Shown: positions 50,578 through 61,075 of the stretch, in pieces
How the letters are laid out: each line of letters opens with the position of its first letter
Numbering within the stretch: the first letter of the stretch is position 1
Source: Ancylomarina sp. 16SWW S1-10-2
GTDB taxonomy: Bacteria > Bacteroidota > Bacteroidia > Bacteroidales > Marinifilaceae
Direction: 5' to 3'
Assembly (NCBI RefSeq): GCF_009669305.1
Contig: NZ_SADB01000005.1
Span: 62,001 to 126,000, forward strand
DNA: 64,000 bases
The notes under the pieces: model-generated
The model's database searches: none
Seen by the model: only the letters and a program-made list of their open reading frames with translations
Told to the model about the DNA's origin: nothing
Position numbers and translations under genes: made by a program

Positions 50578-50931
50578 TTATCGACTTAAAGTCAAACTAA
50601 CTTTCTCAATTTGCCCACCCATAGGAGGATTCATTTTTGAAACCTTAACGGTAGCTAACTCCAATTCTGGAAAATTTGCGTAGAGCATATCCAATAATCG
50701 TTGAGCCACGTGTTCCAAAAGATGAGATTTAATCTTAAATTCTTTCTGAATCATCTCGTAAGCTCTCTGATAATTGAGTGCATCGGTAATTGCATCGGAG
50801 GCAGCTGGTTTTTCAGCATTATACTCCATACGTACATATACGGTAAATTTATTGCCTACCACCTGCTCTTCAACAAAACAGCCATGATAGCCATAAAATT
50901 CCAATCCTTCTAATTCTATAATTCCCTTCAT
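50578..50931 (-). CDS. folB: Dihydroneopterin aldolase
   Basis: 117 residues. It converts 7,8-dihydroneopterin to 6-hydroxymethyl-dihydropterin and glycolaldehyde in folate synthesis. The N-terminal motif GIIELEGLEFYGYHGCFVEEQVVGNKF contains the active-site Tyr/His region (YGYHG). The catalytic Lys region near the C-terminus reads VKVSKMNPPMGGQIEKVS (Lys in SKMNPP). Length is normal for this octameric enzyme. It is the first chromosomal gene right of tRNA-Cys, on the same strand but upstream. No operon partner is seen. Confidence 0.95.
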   Translation of the reverse strand: MKGIIELEGLEFYGYHGCFVEEQVVGNKFTVYVRMEYNAEKPAASDAITDALNYQRAYEMIQKEFKIKSHLLEHVAQRLLDMLYANFPELELATVKVSKMNPPMGGQIEKVSLTLSR

Positions 50932-51045
50932 GCTTGTAATAATATTTAATGGCGAATATAGGATAAATTTCTAAAAGCTGGATTCTATTTTAGTCTAGTA
51001 TGCAAATTCATTTATATAGGCACTGATTTATTTCGTGAAAATCTC

Positions 51046-51053
51046 TACTTTTG
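51046..51053 (+). promoter_or_regulatory. -7 promoter box for glnS
   Basis: TACTTTTG (TAnnTTTG) lies about 128 nt before the glnS ATG. No clear -33 element. Confidence 0.45.
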
Positions 51054-51180
51054 TTAGTTCGAACCCTTTATATCTATTTTGAGTCAATAAAACAGCTTAT
51101 AAAGGGAATAAAAAGATAAAGCAAGGCGAGATTTCAAATAATCTCATGCAATACATGTATCATCTAAATTAGAATGAAGT

Positions 51181-52893
51181 ATGGATAACAAGACTATGAA
51201 TGAAGAGAATGCTAAAGAAGTAAAATCTCTGAATTTTATCCAGCAGATTATTGAAGAAGATCTGAAAAACAATGTCAATGATGGTAGAATACTCACTCGT
51301 TTCCCTCCGGAACCAAACGGTTATCTACACATTGGACATGCAAAAGCAATCTGCCTAAACTTTAGTCTTGCCCAGCAATACCAAGGAAAATGCAACCTAC
51401 GTTTCGACGATACAAATCCTGTAAAGGAAGACACCGAATATGTAGATTCTATAATGGAAGATATTAAATGGTTAGGGTTTAAATGGCATGGAGAACCTCA
51501 TTATACATCTGATTATTTTGAGCAACTACACGATTGGGCTGTAAAATTGATTGAAGATGGTAAAGCCTATGTTGACGACCAATCTGCAGCAACTATTGCT
51601 GAACAGAAAGGTACACCAACAACTCCAGGTACTGCAAGTCCTTTCCGTAGTCGTTCTGTTGAGGAAAATTTAGATTTATTTGCTCGTATGCGAGCTGGTG
51701 AATTTAAAGATGGAGAAAAGGTACTACGTGCTAAAATCGATATGGCTTCACCCAACATGCATATGCGTGATCCGTTGATGTATCGTATTATGCATGCGAA
51801 TCATCATCGTACTGGTAATACTTGGTGTATTTACCCAATGTACGATTATGCTCATGGCGAATCGGATTATTTAGAGGGAATTACTCACTCTATCTGTACA
51901 CTAGAATTTGAAGTTCACCGTCCACTTTACGAGTGGTTTGTTTCCAATATTACAGATACTGAATATCAACCAAAGCAACGTGAATTTGCTCGTTTGAATT
52001 TGAGCTATACGGTGATGAGTAAGCGTAAGCTTCTTCAATTGGTAACCGAAAAGCACGTATCTGGATGGGACGATCCACGAATGCCAACCATCTCTGGTTT
52101 GCGTCGTAGAGGTTATACACCTCATTCTCTTAGACAGTTTGCTGAAACTATTGGTGTCGCTAAACGTAATAACGTGATTGATGTTTCGGTATTGGAACAC
52201 TGTGTACGTGAAGATTTGAATAAGATAGCACCTCGTGTGATGGCTGTTCTTAACCCAGTAAAATTGGTATTGACCAACTACCCTGAGGGACAAGAAGAAT
52301 ACGTAAGCATCGAAAACAACCCAGAAGATCCAGAAGCGGGTTCTCGTGAAATGCCTTTCTCAAGAGAATTATATATCGAGCGTGAGGACTTTATGGAAGA
52401 TGCACCTAGAAAATTCTTTAGAATGACTCCAGGTCGCGAAGTACGTCTTAAGGCTGGTTATATTATAATGTGTACTGAAGCTGTGAAAGATGCTGATGGT
52501 AACATCACTGAAATTCACGCGACTTACGATCCCTTATCAAAATCAGGTAGTGGTTCTGAAGAAAGTAAACGTAAGGTAAAAGGAACACTTCATTGGGTTT
52601 CGATTAAACATGCAGCAAAAGCTGAAGTTAGAATTTACGATCGTTTATTCAACGACGAAGCTCCTGATAGTCACAAAGAAACAGATTTCTTAGAATTTAT
52701 TAATAAGGATTCTTTACAAGTACTTGACAACTGCTTTGTTGAACCAAGTTTGAAAAATTCTAAAGCTGAAGATCATTTCCAATTTCAACGTTTGGGTTAC
52801 TTTTCTGCAGATAAGGATAGTACTGCTGATAAATTAATTTTTAACCGTACTGTTTCGCTAAAAGGCGCATTCTTAAAAGGAAAGAAAAAATAG
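51181..52893 (+). CDS. glnS: Glutaminyl-tRNA synthetase
   Basis: 570 residues. A class I synthetase that charges tRNA-Gln directly. The HIGH signature is in TRFPPEPNGYLHIGHAKAI. The KMSKS-type loop is SYTVMSKRKLLQLV. The Gln-specific GDDPRMPT-type segment reads GWDDPRMPTISGLRRRG. The C-terminal beta-barrel anticodon-binding domain follows (residues 350-550). Presence of glnS shows that this organism does not rely only on the GatCAB amidotransferase route for Gln-tRNA. A terminator lies at 52921-52950. Confidence 0.97.
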   Translation: MDNKTMNEENAKEVKSLNFIQQIIEEDLKNNVNDGRILTRFPPEPNGYLHIGHAKAICLNFSLAQQYQGKCNLRFDDTNPVKEDTEYVDSIMEDIKWLGFKWHGEPHYTSDYFEQLHDWAVKLIEDGKAYVDDQSAATIAEQKGTPTTPGTASPFRSRSVEENLDLFARMRAGEFKDGEKVLRAKIDMASPNMHMRDPLMYRIMHANHHRTGNTWCIYPMYDYAHGESDYLEGITHSICTLEFEVHRPLYEWFVSNITDTEYQPKQREFARLNLSYTVMSKRKLLQLVTEKHVSGWDDPRMPTISGLRRRGYTPHSLRQFAETIGVAKRNNVIDVSVLEHCVREDLNKIAPRVMAVLNPVKLVLTNYPEGQEEYVSIENNPEDPEAGSREMPFSRELYIEREDFMEDAPRKFFRMTPGREVRLKAGYIIMCTEAVKDADGNITEIHATYDPLSKSGSGSEESKRKVKGTLHWVSIKHAAKAEVRIYDRLFNDEAPDSHKETDFLEFINKDSLQVLDNCFVEPSLKNSKAEDHFQFQRLGYFSADKDSTADKLIFNRTVSLKGAFLKGKKK

Positions 52894-52920
52894 AGATCTA
52901 CACATCTCATTCTTATATTT

Positions 52921-52950
52921 AAAATCCGGTCTCACGATCGGATTTTTTTT
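52921..52950 (+). terminator. Terminator of glnS
   Basis: The stem AAAATCCG / CGGATTTT encloses a 10-nt loop and is followed by TTTT. Confidence 0.75.
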
Positions 52951-53130
52951 GTTTAAGCATTTCAATAAAAACAAATTCAAACCACAAATTTCACAGATTT
53001 ACACAAATTTAAAAAAACAAGTTCATGACTAACATCGGATTGTTTTTGTTTAAGCAAACCACAAAAACTAAATTCAAACCACAAATTTCACTGATTTACA
53101 CAAATTTTAAAAAACAAGTTCATGACTTAC
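52937..53130. repeat. Near-tandem duplication of about 97 bp
   Basis: Bases 52937-53033 and 53034-53130 share ATCGGATT, GTTTAAGCA, AATTCAAACCACAAATTTCA and ACAAGTTCATGACT in the same order, with about 15 differences between the copies. Confidence 0.8.
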
Positions 53131-53262
53131 ACTTGTTCACATGCTTGTTGCAAGTCCACACCACCTCCCCCAAACACGTTTGGGTACTACTCCTTAAAAA
53201 AGGAGGAGAAAGTAAATCACTCTTCGATTCAAGTAACAAATGCAACTGACAGGATTTTAAAT

Positions 53263-53295
53263 AAAAAAAGGACGTTCATTATGAACGTCCTTTCC
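53263..53295 (-). terminator. Terminator of nrdJ
   Basis: The perfect stem AAAGGACGTTCAT / ATGAACGTCCTTT with a short loop is followed on the minus strand by a T run. Confidence 0.85.
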
Positions 53296-53315
53296 TATAT
53301 TATTATTCTAATTGC

Positions 53316-55868
53316 TTATCCACATTTAGAAGTACCACATGATTGACAAATTAAGCAACCTTCTTGGTAAATAACGTGCTCTGAGCCACACTCAACACAG
53401 GTTATGCCTTTGGCTTGAGTTCCATTTGGAATGTATTTCTTTAATGAACGCTCAACACCATTTTTCCAAGTGTTAATATTTTCGCTATCAAGTTGAAGAC
53501 CTGAAATCAAATTCACAACTTGCTCAATTGGCATACCATGACGTAATACCCCTGAGATCAATTTAGCGTAATTCCAGAATTCTTTATCAAACTTATACGA
53601 CAGACCTTCAAAAGTTGTTTTAAAGCCACGTCTGTTACTGTATTGGAAGTCGTATCGGGTATTACCATCCTCATCTCTACGCTTAAGAATAAAGCCTTTA
53701 TTTACCGACTTAGGTAATAAAATTCCCTCTTCATCATCTTGAATACCTGTGAAAATCTCGTAAGGTTGCCCTTCATAAAGACCAATTATCGCAATCCATT
53801 TTGTTTTATTATTCTGGAAACGTACCACCTCAGCTTCAAGTTCTTCTGGACGTTTAGCTGGCATATTTTTCCCAGTTTCAGCTTTCTTCTCGTTGGAAAT
53901 TAAAACACCAGAACGAGAACCATCACGGTAAACGGTACACCCCTTACATCCGCTTTTCCAAGCTTCAACATAAAGATCACCAACTAATTCCTCTGATACA
54001 TCAGCAGGTAAATTTACAGTTACAGAAATTGAATGATCAACCCATTTCTGCACACGACCTTGCATACGTACTTTTTGTAACCAATCCACATCATTTGATG
54101 TCGCTTTGTGATAAGGTGATTTTTTTATCAATTCATCAATTTCCTCATCAGAAAAATGTCTGCCTGTTTTAATACCATTAGCTTCCATCCAAACCACAAA
54201 TTTATGGTGGAATACCACAAATTCTTCCCAAGAATCGCCAACCTCATCCACAAAGTCTACACGAACATTCTTATCGTTCGGATTAACTTTTCTACGACGT
54301 TTATAAACTGGCATAAATACGGGTTCTATACCCGATGATGTTTGAGTCATCAAACTTGTTGTTCCTGTTGGTGCAATAGTCAAACAAGCAATATTACGAC
54401 GACCGTATTTTAACATATCCTCATACATATCAGGAGCAGCCTCCTTCAAACGCATAATAAATGGATTGTTAATTTCTCTTTTGGCATCGAAAATAGTAAA
54501 TGCACCACGATCTTTAGCTAAATAAACCGAAGCACGATATGCCTCAACAGCAATCACTTTATGAACTTCCTCAGAAAAACTTGTAGCAGCTTCGGTTCCA
54601 TATTGCAAGCCCATAGCCGCAACCATATCGCCTTCAGCAGTAATACCAACACCTGTACGTCTTCCCTCTTTAGCCTTCGTTCTAATATTAAGCCATAAAT
54701 TATTCTCAACACGTTTTACTTCATCCTCTTCAGGATCAGAAGCAATTTTCGCAATAATAGCATCAATCTTTTCTAATTCAAGATCAATAATATCATCCAT
54801 AATACGTTGAGCCATTCCAACATGTTTCTTAAACAAATCGAAATTAAAACTTGCTTCGGGCGTAAATGGATTCTCTACATAACTATAAAGATTGATAGCC
54901 AATAAGCGACAAGAGTCATAAGGACACAATGGAATTTCACCACAAGGGTTCGTCGAAACGGTACGGTAACCTAAATCAGCATAACAATCAGGCACTGATT
55001 CTTTCTCGATAGTATCCCAGAATAAGATACCTGGTTCTGCTGATTTCCATGCATTGTGAACAATTTTCTTCCACAATTTACCAGCATCAATATCTTTTGT
55101 ATACGTTGGGTTATCAGAATTAACAGGATATTGCTGTGTATATTCTTTTCCAGCAAGAACAGCTTCCATAAAACCATCAAGGATTTTTACAGAAACATTA
55201 GCACCTGTAACTTTACCTTGCTCCATTTTCGCATCTATAAACTCTTCAGAATCTGGATGTTTTACAGAAACACTTAACATTAAAGCGCCACGACGACCAT
55301 CTTGAGCAACTTCACGCGTTGAGTTTGAGTAACGCTCCATAAACGGAACAATGCCAGTGGATGTTAAAGCAGAGTTTTTAACAGGAGACCCTTTTGGTCG
55401 GATATGTGACAAATCGTGACCAACACCACCACGACGTTTCATCAACTGAACTTGCTCTTGGTCAATTTTCATGATTCCGCCATAAGAGTCAGAATCACCT
55501 TTATTACCAATTACAAAACAGTTTGACAAAGAAGCAACTTGGAATTTATTTCCAATTCCAGACATAGGACTTCCTTGTGGAACAATATATTTAAAATCTT
55601 TTAATACTGAAAAAATTTCGTCTTCAGATAAGGGGTTAACATACTTTTCCTCGACACGAGCAATTTCGCTTGCGATACGATGATGCATATCATCAGGTGT
55701 TCTTTCATAAACATTCCCATAAGAATCCTTCAAAGCATATTTATTCAACCAAACACGTGCCGCCAACTCATCACCGCCAAAATATTCTAAAGAAGCTTTA
55801 AAAACGTCTTCGGAGTCAAAAGTTTGTTGTTTAACCATCGGGGATTGTTCCTTATCTTTAACTGTCAT
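53316..55868 (-). CDS. nrdJ: Adenosylcobalamin-dependent ribonucleotide reductase (class II)
   Basis: 850 residues from the ATG at 55868 (a TTG two codons upstream gives an alternative reading). It reduces ribonucleotides to deoxyribonucleotides with a B12 cofactor. Visible motifs are SNCFVIGN with an active-site Cys, STNPCGEIPLCPYDSC (with the conserved N-x-C-x-E), and CLTIAPTGTTSLMTQTSSGIEPVF. A C-terminal zinc-ribbon tail has four Cys pairs (GITCVECGSEH; GCLICQSCGTSKCG), as in NrdJ of this type. It works with or without oxygen, which suits a facultative or anaerobic life. No nrdR-type box or B12 riboswitch is recognised in the upstream gap. The gene is monocistronic. Confidence 0.96.
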   Translation of the reverse strand: MTVKDKEQSPMVKQQTFDSEDVFKASLEYFGGDELAARVWLNKYALKDSYGNVYERTPDDMHHRIASEIARVEEKYVNPLSEDEIFSVLKDFKYIVPQGSPMSGIGNKFQVASLSNCFVIGNKGDSDSYGGIMKIDQEQVQLMKRRGGVGHDLSHIRPKGSPVKNSALTSTGIVPFMERYSNSTREVAQDGRRGALMLSVSVKHPDSEEFIDAKMEQGKVTGANVSVKILDGFMEAVLAGKEYTQQYPVNSDNPTYTKDIDAGKLWKKIVHNAWKSAEPGILFWDTIEKESVPDCYADLGYRTVSTNPCGEIPLCPYDSCRLLAINLYSYVENPFTPEASFNFDLFKKHVGMAQRIMDDIIDLELEKIDAIIAKIASDPEEDEVKRVENNLWLNIRTKAKEGRRTGVGITAEGDMVAAMGLQYGTEAATSFSEEVHKVIAVEAYRASVYLAKDRGAFTIFDAKREINNPFIMRLKEAAPDMYEDMLKYGRRNIACLTIAPTGTTSLMTQTSSGIEPVFMPVYKRRRKVNPNDKNVRVDFVDEVGDSWEEFVVFHHKFVVWMEANGIKTGRHFSDEEIDELIKKSPYHKATSNDVDWLQKVRMQGRVQKWVDHSISVTVNLPADVSEELVGDLYVEAWKSGCKGCTVYRDGSRSGVLISNEKKAETGKNMPAKRPEELEAEVVRFQNNKTKWIAIIGLYEGQPYEIFTGIQDDEEGILLPKSVNKGFILKRRDEDGNTRYDFQYSNRRGFKTTFEGLSYKFDKEFWNYAKLISGVLRHGMPIEQVVNLISGLQLDSENINTWKNGVERSLKKYIPNGTQAKGITCVECGSEHVIYQEGCLICQSCGTSKCG

Positions 55869-56242
55869 GATCAATATTAATTGTAGATTTATCTCAAAAC
55901 TTATTTACATAAAAGAGTTTCTTCTCTGATTTTTTACTCCTCTAAATTTCTAATATGCAATTTAGGTATCGTTTTCCGAAACGACAATACCAAAACAAAT
56001 AAATAAATAAAAGTTATCCACAATGAATTGTTAATATATTCACATTCAATCGCTTACATTTTGAGTTAATCTAAAAAGTTTTCCAAAAGTAAAACATATA
56101 GATATAAAGATATGATCTGTACACGCTGATAACAAAGCGATTCAGTCTATTTACACATCAAAAAGCTATTGAAAATAAGATATAAAAGTGTTATTTTAGG
56201 ATAAAGGACTGAAAGTGTGATCAAAGCTAGGTTTGGCTTAAA
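55869..56242. other. Gap between nrdJ and waaA
   Basis: 374 nt. A hairpin lies at 55965-55991 (GGTATCGTTT and its partner). It does not show the conserved B12-box. Nothing else is recognised. Confidence 0.5.
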
Positions 56243-57472
56243 CTAAAACTTTATTGTATCAAGAATTTTTGAGGTTGCTCCTCTCATCTCATCAACGTAA
56301 TTTATGGCAGATTCTCCCGATTTTTTTCGTTCATCCACATTTTTATGATAGGTATCGAAGACTACTTTCAGCTCCTCATAATTTTCGTACGTGTGAGCAG
56401 CTCCATTAGCAAGAAGATCCTTCGCTTCTTTAAATTTATGGTAATTGGGACCAAAAACTATTGGCATACCACAACATGCTGCTTCAAGGGTGTTGTGAAT
56501 ACCTCTACCAAAACCACCACCGATATATGAAATATCGCCATATCGGTACATAGATGAAAGTACGCCAATACAGTCAACAACTAGAACTTCAGCGGCATCG
56601 ATCTCAGCTTTGCTAGCTGTGGTAAATCGTACATAAGGCTTCTTAATACTGCTTATAATATTTTTAATATGATTTTCGTCAACCTCGTGAGCAGCAATAA
56701 TGTATTTGTAATCATTATCTGTAGCGTTAATATATCTAATGATATTTTCCTCATCCTTTGGCCATGTACTTCCGGCAATCAAAACAGGTCTATTTTGGGC
56801 AAAATCTTCGAGTTGTGGTAATACTTTTGCCTGCTTAGCGATAGAATACACACGATCGAAACGCGTATCTCCAGCTAAACTCACATTCTCAAAACCTATT
56901 CCCTTTAACAATTCAATAGACTCCTCATTCTGAACAAATAAATGCGTAAACGCTTTAAGTATTTTTCTATATAACCCTCCCCAAGGTTTAAAAAACATTT
57001 GATTAGGTCGGAATATAGTTGAGAATATGTAAGTTGGAATCTCTTGTTTTCTAAGTTGATTTAAATAATGATACCAAAATTCATATTTAATAAAGAAAAC
57101 CATTTTAGGATTAATTATTCGAATAAACGCTTTGGCATTTCGCTTCGTGTCTAAGGGTAAATAGAACACATAATCTACACCCTCATAATCTTTACGAATC
57201 TCGTAACCCGACGGGGAAAAAAATGTTAGCACTATTTTATAATCAGGATACTTTTCTTTAAACCCCTCAATAACGGGTCTTCCCTGCTCAAACTCTCCCA
57301 ACGAAGCAGAATGAAACCAAACTAGATTAGTATCACTTCCAACTGCCTCTTTTATCTTGTTAAAGATATTTTTACGTCCACGAACCCATTGCTGCGCCTT
57401 AGGGTTGAATAATGATGCTACTCGTACTATTAGAGAATAAAAAAAGACGGACAAATTATAAAACAAAATCAT
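56243..57472 (-). CDS. waaA: 3-deoxy-D-manno-octulosonic acid transferase
   Basis: 409 residues. It adds Kdo to lipid A precursor at the inner membrane during lipopolysaccharide synthesis. An N-terminal membrane anchor (LFYNLSVFFYSLIVRVASLF) precedes a GT-B fold. Typical features are LVWFHSASLGEFEQGRPVIE, VLTFFSPSGYEIRKDY, PLDTKRNAKAFIRIINP and, near the C-terminus, ISYIGGGFGRGIHNTLEAACCGMP. Length is normal. It is monocistronic and divergent from the large outer-membrane-like gene at 57632. It shows that the host is Gram-negative, with Kdo-containing LPS. Confidence 0.95.
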   Translation of the reverse strand: MILFYNLSVFFYSLIVRVASLFNPKAQQWVRGRKNIFNKIKEAVGSDTNLVWFHSASLGEFEQGRPVIEGFKEKYPDYKIVLTFFSPSGYEIRKDYEGVDYVFYLPLDTKRNAKAFIRIINPKMVFFIKYEFWYHYLNQLRKQEIPTYIFSTIFRPNQMFFKPWGGLYRKILKAFTHLFVQNEESIELLKGIGFENVSLAGDTRFDRVYSIAKQAKVLPQLEDFAQNRPVLIAGSTWPKDEENIIRYINATDNDYKYIIAAHEVDENHIKNIISSIKKPYVRFTTASKAEIDAAEVLVVDCIGVLSSMYRYGDISYIGGGFGRGIHNTLEAACCGMPIVFGPNYHKFKEAKDLLANGAAHTYENYEELKVVFDTYHKNVDERKKSGESAINYVDEMRGATSKILDTIKF

Positions 57473-57631
57473 TTATTAAGCAATTTAAAAACTTACAAGT
57501 CGTTTGAATAAAATATGAAGTTCACGCCACAAAACTAAACATTTTTAGCCTCCATATGTCTACCCTAAAAAAATTATCCCCAAATTAGTCCTTTAATTAA
57601 GCTAATTAACCAAATCCCTATATCCAAAATC

Positions 57632-60600
57632 TTGAAACGTATTCTGTTTATTTGCACATTTCTAATTTTGAGCACGGCTAGCTATGCTCAGAGTTCAAGC
57701 AATATCAGAACCAAGAAGATTGATATTACAAAAGACAGCATACAACTCGATTCCCTTTTAATATTACCAGCCACAATTAAGTTATGGGTAGGTGAAGAAT
57801 TACTAAACAGCACATTTTATAAGCTCAACTTAGCAAAAGGAATTTTTATTCCAGAGGCAAAATTAAAAACGAAAGGCTCTCTAGCTAAAATCACCTATCG
57901 TGTCTACAACTATAAGACAAATCAGACGTTTTTCAAACATAAATTAAGTGAAATAAATCAGCCCGATGTACTGAGGAATAAACGATATTCCATAAAACAG
58001 ACTAATCGAACATTGGAAAACAACTTTAACTCTCAGCTAAACAAACAAGGTAGTTACACTCGAGGTTTGTCAATGGGAAATAATCAAAATGTGGTAAGTA
58101 ATTCGAACCTCAACCTACAACTATCTGGTAAATTAAGCAATAATGTTAATATACTGGCTGCTATTACCGACGACAATATTCCAATTCAACCCGAAGGCAA
58201 TACGCAACAGATTCAAGATTTTGATCGCATCTTTATCAAACTTTTTAACGAAAAACACGAACTCACCCTTGGTGATTATCAAATAGAAAACTCGCAAAAT
58301 TCACACTTCCTAAAATTCCAGAAAAAAGTACAAGGAGGACAATACATGGGTCTTATTTCTAAAGGAAAAAAAACAAAAATCTATACGCAAACAAGTGCTT
58401 CCATTGCAAAAGGAAAATTCAACAGAATGGAAATTGAAGGGCAAGAAGGAAACCAAGGACCTTACAGATTCTATGGAACGAATAATGAAACCTACATCGT
58501 TGTACTTTCTGGATCTGAAAAGATTTACGTGGATGGACAATTGCTTTCACGTGGTGAAAACAAAGATTATACAATAAACTACAATACCGGCGAACTTAGT
58601 TTTAATACCAGTCAGCCAATTAATGGAAACTCACGAATTATTGCGGAGTTTGAATATTCTGAAGAGAATTATTCAAGATACCTGATTTATAATAATACCA
58701 AGATAGAAAGCGAAAACGCAAGCCTTCAAATTAATTTTTACAATGAGCAAGATAACAAGAATAACACGGTTAGCCAGGATTTGAGTGATGAACAAAAGCT
58801 TCTACTTAGTCAATCAGGAGATAATCTGCAGAACGCTATATCTGAACAAATTCAAATTGTAGAATACACCAACGAACTTATCTTATACAAAAAGGTAATT
58901 CAACAGATTGAAGGAATAGATTACGAAACCTATGCTTATTCAACTGACCCCACTGAAGCTATTTATCAAATTAATTTTTCATATGTTGGCGATAAAGAGG
59001 GTAACTATAAGCAAATTGAATCACAAGCAAATGGACGCGTTTATGAATGGGTTGCTCCCATCAACGCCATTCCTCAAGGCGATTTTTCCCTTAAATCACA
59101 AATGGTAGCTCCTGAAAAACATCAAGTCATTAGTATTGGTGGCCAATTAAAACACTCGGCACGTGCCAATAGTCAATTCGAACTCGCTTTTAGTAATAAG
59201 GATCTCAACACATTCTCTACACTCGATGACAAAAACAATAAAGCCCTTGCCTTTATGTTTGAAACCAACAGAAAGACCTTTTTTAAGGATACAAACCAGC
59301 AATTAATCTCATCATTGAGTTACAATTACCTTGGCAAAAATTTTGAAGAAGTAGAAACATTTAGATCTACAGAATTCGATAGAGATTGGAATATTGAGGA
59401 ACAAACAACAAAAGGCACCGAACATTTTATTGAGATTAAAAACAGATATAAAGGTAAAGCAAGTCAATTTTCCTACGATATTTCAGCACTAAATCGGGCG
59501 TCGCAGTTCAATGGATTACGACAAAATGCTTCTATTACATATCACAAAAGAAATTTTGAATTAAATTGGGATGCAAACTTTTTAGTAAGTGACCAGGACG
59601 ACACAAAAACAGAATTTTTCAGAAATAACCTAGCAACAATATACAAACTAAAAACATTTAATATTGGCCTGGAACAGCATAGCGAAAACAACAAATGGGA
59701 AGAAAAAAGTAGCCACGATTTATTAACTAGCAGCTTTGCAAACAAAACGTATAAAGCCTTCTTAAAAAGCAAAGAAAATAGTCCAAATCAATTTGAAACT
59801 TTCTATCAATATCGGAAAGACTTATTACCATGGGAAAATAAGATGAGATCCGAAAGCGAATCTGAAGATATTGGCTTTATTTTATACCTAAAAAAGAATA
59901 GAAAGAATCAATTAAAACTAAGCGGTAATTACAGAAAACTACAAATTATAAATGAAGGTATTAGTGATAAAACGCCAGAAGAAAATTATCTAGGAAAACT
60001 AGAACATCGAGCTCAAATTCTGAAAGGCATAATTAGAACATCGAGCTATTACGAATTAGGATCAGGACTTGAAGCTGATCGTATCTACTCTTATGTGGAA
60101 ATTAATGAAGGACAAGGTGTTTACAAATGGACTGATTATAATAATAATGAAATAAAAGAGATTAATGAATTTGAGGTTTCAAGCTTTAAAGATGAAGCCA
60201 ATTATATTCGTATTTCCAATATAACAACTAACTACAAAAAAGTTTATACTAGCGAATACCGTCAAAGTTTGAACATCCAATTAAAACGCCTAAAAGGAAG
60301 CTCTAAGCTTATAAAATTTGCATCCTCACTTGGCAATCGTTTTTCGTATAAAATTGCTAAAAAGAGCACTAATAATGATTTCAATCTGTACGGAAACCCT
60401 TTTTCTTCATCACAAGACAATCTCAATGTTATCACCCTAAACTCATCGTTACAAAACACGTTCTCTTATCACCCTAAAAAGTCGCATACCACCTACGATT
60501 ACATCTATTTAAACAATGAAAGCAAACTTCTTTTAAATAATGGGTTTGAGAGAAATAAATTAAGTCAAAATGGTTTACGCTTAATTTGGAGAAAACAAGA

Positions 60601-61075
60601 TTGGCAAATTCACAATCGAATTGATACAGGTACCAAAACTCGTACAAGCGAAATATATTCTAGCAATGATTATGAATTGAATTACATTAAGGAAGAAATA
60701 AAAGTCAAATATCAAGTTGGCAGAAATTTTCAATTGGAATTTGATTATTTATTTAAGACTAAAGACAACAAATTAAATACTGAGAAATTGACATCTCACG
60801 ATTTAGGAATAGAAGCTCAATTCTCTTCTGGAGAAAGAAAAAACCTTAATGCGTCTATCCACTATCTAAAACTAAGCTACAATAGTGATAGTAATAGCTC
60901 TCTGGCCTATGAAATGCTCGAAGGTTTCCTCCCTGGGAATAACATGACATGGCAACTCAATTATCAACAACAACTGACAAAAACATTCCAAATGAATATA
61001 AACTACAGTGGACGTAAAACTGAAGCAAATAGCGCAATTCATGTAGGAAGTGTTGAATTAAGAGCCTATTTTTAA
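57632..61075 (+). CDS. Large outer-membrane-like protein of unknown function
   Basis: 1147 residues from a TTG at 57632, chosen because it gives a complete signal peptide (KRILFICTFLILSTASYAQ) and no ATG occurs before residue 150. The protein is rich in Asn, Ser and Thr and in alternating beta-strand patterns throughout. Segments such as YIVVLSGSEKIYVDGQ and DYTINYNTGELSFN mark the first third. It ends in VGSVELRAYF, the aromatic end expected of an outer-membrane beta-barrel. I do not recognise the family, though similar long proteins occur in Bacteroidota near envelope genes. It is divergent from waaA. Export to the outer membrane is inferred. Confidence 0.75.
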   Translation: MKRILFICTFLILSTASYAQSSSNIRTKKIDITKDSIQLDSLLILPATIKLWVGEELLNSTFYKLNLAKGIFIPEAKLKTKGSLAKITYRVYNYKTNQTFFKHKLSEINQPDVLRNKRYSIKQTNRTLENNFNSQLNKQGSYTRGLSMGNNQNVVSNSNLNLQLSGKLSNNVNILAAITDDNIPIQPEGNTQQIQDFDRIFIKLFNEKHELTLGDYQIENSQNSHFLKFQKKVQGGQYMGLISKGKKTKIYTQTSASIAKGKFNRMEIEGQEGNQGPYRFYGTNNETYIVVLSGSEKIYVDGQLLSRGENKDYTINYNTGELSFNTSQPINGNSRIIAEFEYSEENYSRYLIYNNTKIESENASLQINFYNEQDNKNNTVSQDLSDEQKLLLSQSGDNLQNAISEQIQIVEYTNELILYKKVIQQIEGIDYETYAYSTDPTEAIYQINFSYVGDKEGNYKQIESQANGRVYEWVAPINAIPQGDFSLKSQMVAPEKHQVISIGGQLKHSARANSQFELAFSNKDLNTFSTLDDKNNKALAFMFETNRKTFFKDTNQQLISSLSYNYLGKNFEEVETFRSTEFDRDWNIEEQTTKGTEHFIEIKNRYKGKASQFSYDISALNRASQFNGLRQNASITYHKRNFELNWDANFLVSDQDDTKTEFFRNNLATIYKLKTFNIGLEQHSENNKWEEKSSHDLLTSSFANKTYKAFLKSKENSPNQFETFYQYRKDLLPWENKMRSESESEDIGFILYLKKNRKNQLKLSGNYRKLQIINEGISDKTPEENYLGKLEHRAQILKGIIRTSSYYELGSGLEADRIYSYVEINEGQGVYKWTDYNNNEIKEINEFEVSSFKDEANYIRISNITTNYKKVYTSEYRQSLNIQLKRLKGSSKLIKFASSLGNRFSYKIAKKSTNNDFNLYGNPFSSSQDNLNVITLNSSLQNTFSYHPKKSHTTYDYIYLNNESKLLLNNGFERNKLSQNGLRLIWRKQDWQIHNRIDTGTKTRTSEIYSSNDYELNYIKEEIKVKYQVGRNFQLEFDYLFKTKDNKLNTEKLTSHDLGIEAQFSSGERKNLNASIHYLKLSYNSDSNSSLAYEMLEGFLPGNNMTWQLNYQQQLTKTFQMNINYSGRKTEANSAIHVGSVELRAYF

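Larger units (their letters stand above)
52894..53315. other. glnS-nrdJ gap with a tandem 97-bp repeat
   Basis: 422 nt with two terminators and a near-tandem duplication (52937-53130). No gene is supported. Confidence 0.6.

Noticed and set aside
55869-56242. Cobalamin riboswitch upstream of nrdJ
   Set aside because: The one hairpin present lacks a B12-box-like sequence; there is no further structure to support it.
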